DNA of 64,000 nt from Metopolophium dirhodum (Eukaryota; Arthropoda; Insecta; Hemiptera; Aphididae): the NCBI RefSeq assembly GCF_019925205.1, contig NC_083563.1:13401228-13465227 (forward strand), written 5' to 3'. The translations under genes and the position numbers were made by a program. Below, in pieces: positions 63,589 to 64,000 of this stretch; within the stretch, counting starts at the first letter, position 1; each line of letters starts with the position of its first letter. A model generated the notes under the pieces. It saw only the letters and a list, made by a program, of their open reading frames with translations, was not told the DNA's origin and did not search any database.

Positions 63589-63803
63589 ATCAACCCGGAA
63601 ATTTTGTTCCGTTAATATTTTACTTTTACTTTAAATCTTCAAAAGTGAGCTACCGTTACTTGTACACCCTGAATAGGTATACCTGTATAAAATATTTTAG
63701 CCGTGACTACCATATGGAACTGCTGCAGCAGATAATTAAATGTTACAATCTGTTGCACAACGGATATCTGTGTTACCCCGATAACCGGAAATCGAAATAT
63801 TAA
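63589..63803 (+). CDS. Candidate terminal exon, unknown product
   Basis: An acceptor (GTTTTTTTCCGCGTTCAG) ends at 63588. A frame needing one upstream base is open for 71 codons to TAA at 63801-63803. It begins QPGNFVPLIFYFYF; later it reads SRDYHMELLQQIIKCYNLLH and ends YPDNRKSKY. The second half uses GC-ending codons (CTG CTG CAG CAG), and only this plus frame is open there. A second acceptor (AAATATTTTAG) at 63700 would give a shorter exon, joining in phase to the Ala frame of 63116-63183. AATAAA lies at 63889-63894, about 85 bases after the stop. An antisense frame (63639-63899) is also open. No family is recognised. Confidence 0.4.
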
Positions 63804-64000
63804 ATATGAACTCTGGGATGGGAATGAGATAAATCTCTTATTATATGGGGTTGCTGCTTTTAATGATGATCCGTGTTTTGGTAAACAAAATAAACACATA
63901 ATAATAGGCTGGACTATCTAATTTTTTTCATGTGAAATAAGTAGTTTATAATGACAGACGTCTTTTAGCTAATTTCTGAAAATTGCCCTTGGTTTTCGGT

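Noticed and set aside
1..64000. CRISPR array, operon or bacterial system
   Set aside because: No regularly spaced direct repeats, no tightly packed ORFs and no ribosome-binding sites; the composition is that of insect nuclear DNA.

Overview
The window looks like nuclear DNA from an insect, most probably an aphid. It is very AT-rich. It is full of AATATTATA-like runs and a dispersed TAGGTA/TACCTA motif. It carries a tRNA-derived SINE, hAT-like and other small inverted-repeat elements, a degenerate MULE-type transposase fragment, and long TG/CA microsatellites. Nothing bacterial, viral or organellar is visible: there are no operons, no rRNA and no intact tRNA. The aphid assignment is inference from composition and element types, not from a recognised gene.

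No complete, recognisable protein-coding gene is present. Nearly all open frames are short and behave as chance frames. A few stand out by splice-site context or residue composition. The best is a 128-bp plus-strand exon candidate at 46044-46171. It has an AG acceptor, a perfect GTAAGT donor and only one open frame. It joins in phase to a short terminal exon candidate at 47599 followed by AATAAA, and possibly to an upstream exon candidate at 43605-43761. A second exon cluster is at the right edge (63116-63183 and 63589-63803). A possible TATA/CCAAT promoter with a non-coding first exon lies at 10248-10576. Five single open frames (7067-7239, 40952-41119 minus, 44244-44552 minus, 48368-48778, 58481-58753) are listed with low confidence.

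Layout: 1-10 kb is AT-rich non-coding DNA with one dispersed-repeat copy. At 10.2-10.6 kb is the promoter candidate. From 10.6 to 18.6 kb I see almost nothing. At 18.7-19.2 kb is a hAT-type MITE with a perfect 8-bp target duplication. At 21-22.5 kb is a GC-richer island with CA, TG and CT tracts and a small MITE. At 27-30.3 kb are GC-rich islands, with a 518-bp inverted-repeat element inside. At 31.8 kb is a long TG tract. At 38 kb is the MULE-like fragment. At 41.4-41.9 kb is a foldback element with a duplicated core. From 43 to 50 kb are GC-richer islands with the exon candidates. At 53-54.2 kb are a dispersed repeat and the SINE. At 55.7-57.4 kb is another GC-richer island. At 58.9 kb is a long hairpin. 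At 60.9-62.7 kb are two more dispersed-repeat copies, and the right edge holds the second exon cluster.

The window is best read as a large intergenic or intronic tract. The most interesting material is structural: the foldback element, the nested inverted-repeat element, the paired-box dispersed repeat family and several strong hairpins. I see no evidence for a new multi-gene system.
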